Source of the DNA: Rothia sp. (in: high G+C Gram-positive bacteria)
GTDB lineage: Bacteria > Actinomycetota > Actinomycetes > Actinomycetales > Micrococcaceae
Reading direction: 5' to 3'
Assembly: GCA_030529845.1 (NCBI GenBank)
Contig: JAUMWB010000005.1
Coordinates: forward strand, 186,001 to 250,000
DNA length: 64,000 nt
How positions within the stretch are numbered: position 1 is the stretch's first letter; each line of letters starts with the position of its first letter. Shown piece by piece: positions 61,089-64,000 of the stretch. The notes beneath the pieces are model-generated. The model searched no databases, was not told the origin of the DNA, and saw nothing but the letters and a program-made list of their open reading frames with translations. Position numbers and translations under genes: made by a program.

Positions 61089-62642
61089 ATGGATACTCTG
61101 CTCAACGCAGTGAACTGGATCAACGAATCCACCGCTGGAGCAACCGAGATGATCACTGGCATCTCAGATGCACTCTGGGCCTACTTTCTTCTTTTTGTCC
61201 TGGTAGCAGCAGGCCTGGGCATCACCATCGCAACGCGAGGCGTCCAGTTCCGCCTCATCGGCGAAATGTTCCGCACCCTCAAGGACCCGGCAGGCACCGA
61301 GTACAACGGCAAGAAGAGCATCTCCGCCTTCCGTGCCTTCACCGTCTCCGCTGCCTCTCGCGTGGGCGTGGGCAACATCGTCGGTGTAGCCATGGCTATC
61401 ATTCTGGGTGGCCCCGGTGCCGTCTTCTGGATGTGGGTTATCGCCTCCATCGGCGCTGCCTCTGCCTTCGCAGAGTCCCTGCTGGGCCAGCTCTACAAGC
61501 GCAAGGGCGAGGACTCCTACATCGGTGGCCCCGCCTACTATATGCAGCGCGGCCTCAACGCCCGCTGGCTAGGCCTCATCTTCGTTGCCTTCATCGTGAT
61601 CACCTACGCCTTCGTCTTCGTCGCCGTGCAGACCAACGCTATCGTTGGTGCGGCCGCAGGCTCATTCGGCATTGACGTCACCGGCACCAACGGCATGGGC
61701 TTCCGCATCCTTGTGGGTATCGTCATCGCTATTATTGCTGGCTTCATCATTTTTGGTGGCATCCGCACCATCTCCTCGGTCACCGAAATCATGGTGCCCT
61801 TCATGGCCGTGCTCTACCTGATTCTGGGTCTGATTATCGTCGTCATGAACCTGGGTGCCGTCCCCGGCATCCTGGCAGATATCTTCGCAGGTGCTTTCGG
61901 CCTGAAGGAATTCGTCACCGGCACCGGCGTCGGCATGATTATCATTCACGGCATGCGCCGCGGCCTGCTCTCCAACGAGGCCGGTATGGGTACCGCCCCC
62001 AACGCCGGTGCGACCGCGTCCGTCTCCCACCCCGCCAAGCAGGGCTTCGTGCAGGCGCTGGGTGTCTACTTCGACACCATGCTGGTCTGCTCCGTCACCG
62101 CCTTCATCGTGCTTGTTGCAGGTGATATCCCCTACGGCAACCGCGATGCCTCCGGCACCCTCACCCAGACCGCTCTCTCGACCCACCTAGGTCCCTGGGC
62201 GGTTCACTTCCTGACCGTAGCGATTGCCCTCTTTGCCTTCTCATCGATTATCGGTAACTACTACTACGGCGAGTCCAACATCCGCTTCGTCACCGAGAAG
62301 CACCTGCCCATGAACATCTTCCGCGTCATCGTGATCCTGTTCGTGTTCTTCGGCGCTATCGCTTCACTGGATTTGCTGTGGACTTTAGCCGATGTGCTTA
62401 ACGGCGGCATGGTCATCGTCAACCTGACCGCGGTATGCCTGCTCATGCCCCAGGTCATGAAGGTGCTGCGCAACTACGAGGCCCAGCGCAAGGCCGGTCT
62501 TGAGCCCATCTTCCAGGCCTCAGACCTGCCCGAGATTAAGAACCTGGACGCCTGGGACGGCACCGACGAGCTCACCCAGCGCGAATACTGGCAAGCCTAC
62601 GACCGTGAGCAGGCTGAAAAGCACGCAGCCCGCGGCAAGTAG
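61089..62642 (+). CDS. Alanine:cation symporter, AGCS family
   Basis: 517-residue sodium (or proton)-coupled amino acid symporter, probably for alanine or glycine. Family strings are visible: F-R-A-F-T-V-S-A-A-S-R-V-G-V-G-N-I-V-G-V-A, G-G-P-G-A-V-F-W-M-W, I-G-G-P-A-Y-Y-M-Q-R-G-L and G-L-L-S-N-E-A-G-M-G-T-A-P-N. The motif A-A-R in place of the usual V-G family arginine context is normal variation. It has about 11 helices and a charged C-terminal tail. TTGGAG precedes ATG 61089. Confidence 0.92.
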   Translation: MDTLLNAVNWINESTAGATEMITGISDALWAYFLLFVLVAAGLGITIATRGVQFRLIGEMFRTLKDPAGTEYNGKKSISAFRAFTVSAASRVGVGNIVGVAMAIILGGPGAVFWMWVIASIGAASAFAESLLGQLYKRKGEDSYIGGPAYYMQRGLNARWLGLIFVAFIVITYAFVFVAVQTNAIVGAAAGSFGIDVTGTNGMGFRILVGIVIAIIAGFIIFGGIRTISSVTEIMVPFMAVLYLILGLIIVVMNLGAVPGILADIFAGAFGLKEFVTGTGVGMIIIHGMRRGLLSNEAGMGTAPNAGATASVSHPAKQGFVQALGVYFDTMLVCSVTAFIVLVAGDIPYGNRDASGTLTQTALSTHLGPWAVHFLTVAIALFAFSSIIGNYYYGESNIRFVTEKHLPMNIFRVIVILFVFFGAIASLDLLWTLADVLNGGMVIVNLTAVCLLMPQVMKVLRNYEAQRKAGLEPIFQASDLPEIKNLDAWDGTDELTQREYWQAYDREQAEKHAARGK

Positions 62643-62670
62643 GTTCAAGGCCCCGGGTAACCCACCCGTC

Positions 62671-62727
62671 AGGACGCCGTCGCCCGCCACCCTGCCCCTC
62701 GGCAGGGACGGTGAGCGGCGGCGTCCT
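62671..62727 (+). terminator. Terminator with inverted GGACGCC words
   Basis: AGGACGCCG and CGGCGTCCT at the base of a long hairpin; GGTTTTAAA follows. Confidence 0.75.
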
Positions 62728-62820
62728 GGTTTTAAACCCCTATACTGAAAGCTGTTCTTAACCGCCACCGGGGCGGGCTTCTTACGCCCACCCCACCGCA
62801 GAGGATGATCTTTAGCGACA

Positions 62821-64000
62821 ATGACCAACGACTTCCGCCACAAAGGCCTCGCCGCAGGGCGCCTGGGGCTAGCTTCTTCAACCGTCATCGGGGTAGCATC
62901 AACCGCCCCCATGTACTCACTGGCTGCCTCTATCGGCTTCATCGTGATAGCCGTGGGCTATCAAGCCCCCATAGCCCTGATTTTGGGCTTTATCCCTATG
63001 CTCCTGACGGCTCTCTCCTATAAGGAGCTGAACGAGGCGGTGCCGGATTCAGGCACGGTCTTCACCTGGGGCGCTAAAGCTTTTGGGCCGAAGACCGGCT
63101 GGATTTCTGGCTGGGGCGTGATTGTTGCGGGTGTAATCGCTATGGCGAATCAGACCCAGATTGCGGCTATCTACTTCTGGCTGCTGGTGGGGCAGGACGA
63201 CCTGGCCCACAACAAGCACGTCATTGTGGCGACCGGTGTTCTGGTGATTGCCCTGACCACCTGGATTTCCTACCGCAATATTGAGGCCGGTTCACTGACC
63301 CAGTGGCTGCTAGTGGGTATTCAGTACGTGGCGATTGTTTTGCTGGCCCTGGGTGTCTTTAATTCCCTGGCATCGGGCGCAGTGACGGGCTTTGAGTTTG
63401 AGTCCAGCTGGTTCAACCCCTTTGAAGCGAGTTTTGACGGCATGATTCAGGCTGTTCTCATCGCTATCTTCATCTACTGGGGCTGGGATACCTGCCTGGC
63501 TATTGCCGAGGAGACCAAAGACCCCCACCGCACCCCGGGCCGCGCGGCCGTCCTCTCCAGCTCTATTCTGGTGGTCACCTACGTTTTCGTGACCGTAGTA
63601 GCCCTGATGTACGCGGGGGCAGGTTCAGGCGGTATTGGCCTGGCTAACCCCGATAATTCGGACGACGTTTTCACCCCCTTTAAGGACGCTGCCCTGGGCT
63701 CCTGGGGTTGGATCATCATTCTGGCGGTGGCTGTATCTGCTCTGGCGACCTGCCAGACCACGATTTTGCCCTCTTCCCGCGGTATTTTTGCCATGGCGGT
63801 TTACCGGTCAATTCCGGCTAAGTTCGGCGATGTTCACCCCAAGTTCAAGACCCCCAAGACTTCTACCATCTATATGGGGGTTTGCTCGGCTCTCTTCTAC
63901 GCGGGCATGACCTACATCAGCGAGAACATGCTGGCCGATACGATTGAGGCCGCCAGTGTGGCTGTGGCCCTGTACTACGCGGTGACGTCCTTCGCCTGCA
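62821..64000 (+). CDS. APC-superfamily amino acid permease, C-terminus cut by window edge
   Basis: The frame from ATG 62821 stays open to the window end (393 residues so far). It begins with the family helix 1 string G-L-A-S-S-T-V-I-G-V-A-S-T-A-P-M-Y-S-L-A. Y-K-E-L-N-E-A-V-P-D-S-G-T-V-F-T-W and W-I-S-G-W follow, both typical of APC-family transporters (such as those for cationic or aromatic amino acids and amines). At least nine helices are present. AGAGGATG near 62800 is the likely ribosome site, at a wide spacing. Substrate unknown. Confidence 0.88.
   Translation, partial: MTNDFRHKGLAAGRLGLASSTVIGVASTAPMYSLAASIGFIVIAVGYQAPIALILGFIPMLLTALSYKELNEAVPDSGTVFTWGAKAFGPKTGWISGWGVIVAGVIAMANQTQIAAIYFWLLVGQDDLAHNKHVIVATGVLVIALTTWISYRNIEAGSLTQWLLVGIQYVAIVLLALGVFNSLASGAVTGFEFESSWFNPFEASFDGMIQAVLIAIFIYWGWDTCLAIAEETKDPHRTPGRAAVLSSSILVVTYVFVTVVALMYAGAGSGGIGLANPDNSDDVFTPFKDAALGSWGWIIILAVAVSALATCQTTILPSSRGIFAMAVYRSIPAKFGDVHPKFKTPKTSTIYMGVCSALFYAGMTYISENMLADTIEAASVAVALYYAVTSFAC

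Noticed and set aside
1-64000. CRISPR arrays, tRNA or rRNA genes, insertion sequences, prophage genes
   Set aside because: No regularly spaced repeats, cloverleaf-like sequences, transposase motifs or phage structural genes were recognised on either strand.

Overview
The window comes from a high-GC Gram-positive actinobacterium, most likely family Micrococcaceae and plausibly Rothia. This rests on GC-rich coding sequence with GTG and TTG starts, actinobacterial surface-anchored repeat proteins with LAxTG sorting signals, a Corynebacterium-like inositol gene set and a GntR-type IolR operator. The genus is inference. I see no rRNA, tRNA, CRISPR array, insertion sequence or prophage.

Layout. 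1-4 kb: the start of a glycerophosphodiester phosphodiesterase, an McrBC-type restriction pair with an AT-rich McrB 5' half, and a frameshifted Fic remnant. 4-11 kb: an aminotransferase and a guanidinobutyrase/agmatinase-like ureohydrolase in one operon, a GNAT protein, a lipoprotein, and a ThDP enzyme resembling 2-ketoarginine decarboxylase. Together these could form an arginine transaminase route. 11-15.9 kb: a MacAB-like efflux operon and two small membrane proteins. 15.9-34.7 kb: a complete myo-inositol catabolism island (iolR-like gntR, iolB, iolH, iolT, iolG, iolE, iolA, iolD, a Cgl0159-type aldolase, iolC). It also carries a lacI regulator, extra Gfo/Idh dehydrogenases, a frameshifted TauE/SafE exporter and a malonate semialdehyde decarboxylase-like tautomerase. 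Two operator families (TGTCnnGACA and TTGGAACGnTyCAA) wire this island, and copies of one terminator repeat lie at both ends. 35-45 kb: a short sugar porter and a 5-oxoprolinase set (pxpA, fused pxpBC, biotin carboxylase/BCCP, GntR, NRAMP-like transporter), interrupted by a nuclease-fold gene flanked by palindromic elements. 45-52.7 kb: a decayed LASTG protein, then a Zur-box-controlled anchored-repeat metal ABC transporter operon. 52.7-57.4 kb: a monooxygenase-like protein, an NrtR-like regulator, two SNase-like lipoproteins, superoxide dismutase and a MarR regulator. A 0.4 kb cluster of DnaA boxes sits between the last two. 57.8-64 kb: two tandem NhaA antiporters, an alanine:cation symporter and an APC permease cut by the window edge.

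Recurring DNA motifs are as notable as the genes. The heptamer GGACGCC/GGCGTCC is frequent, forms inverted pairs in at least six terminators, and is almost absent from the inositol island. A 66-67 bp palindromic element occurs three times and supplies the stop codon of two unrelated genes. All assignments are by reading the sequence; no database search was run.
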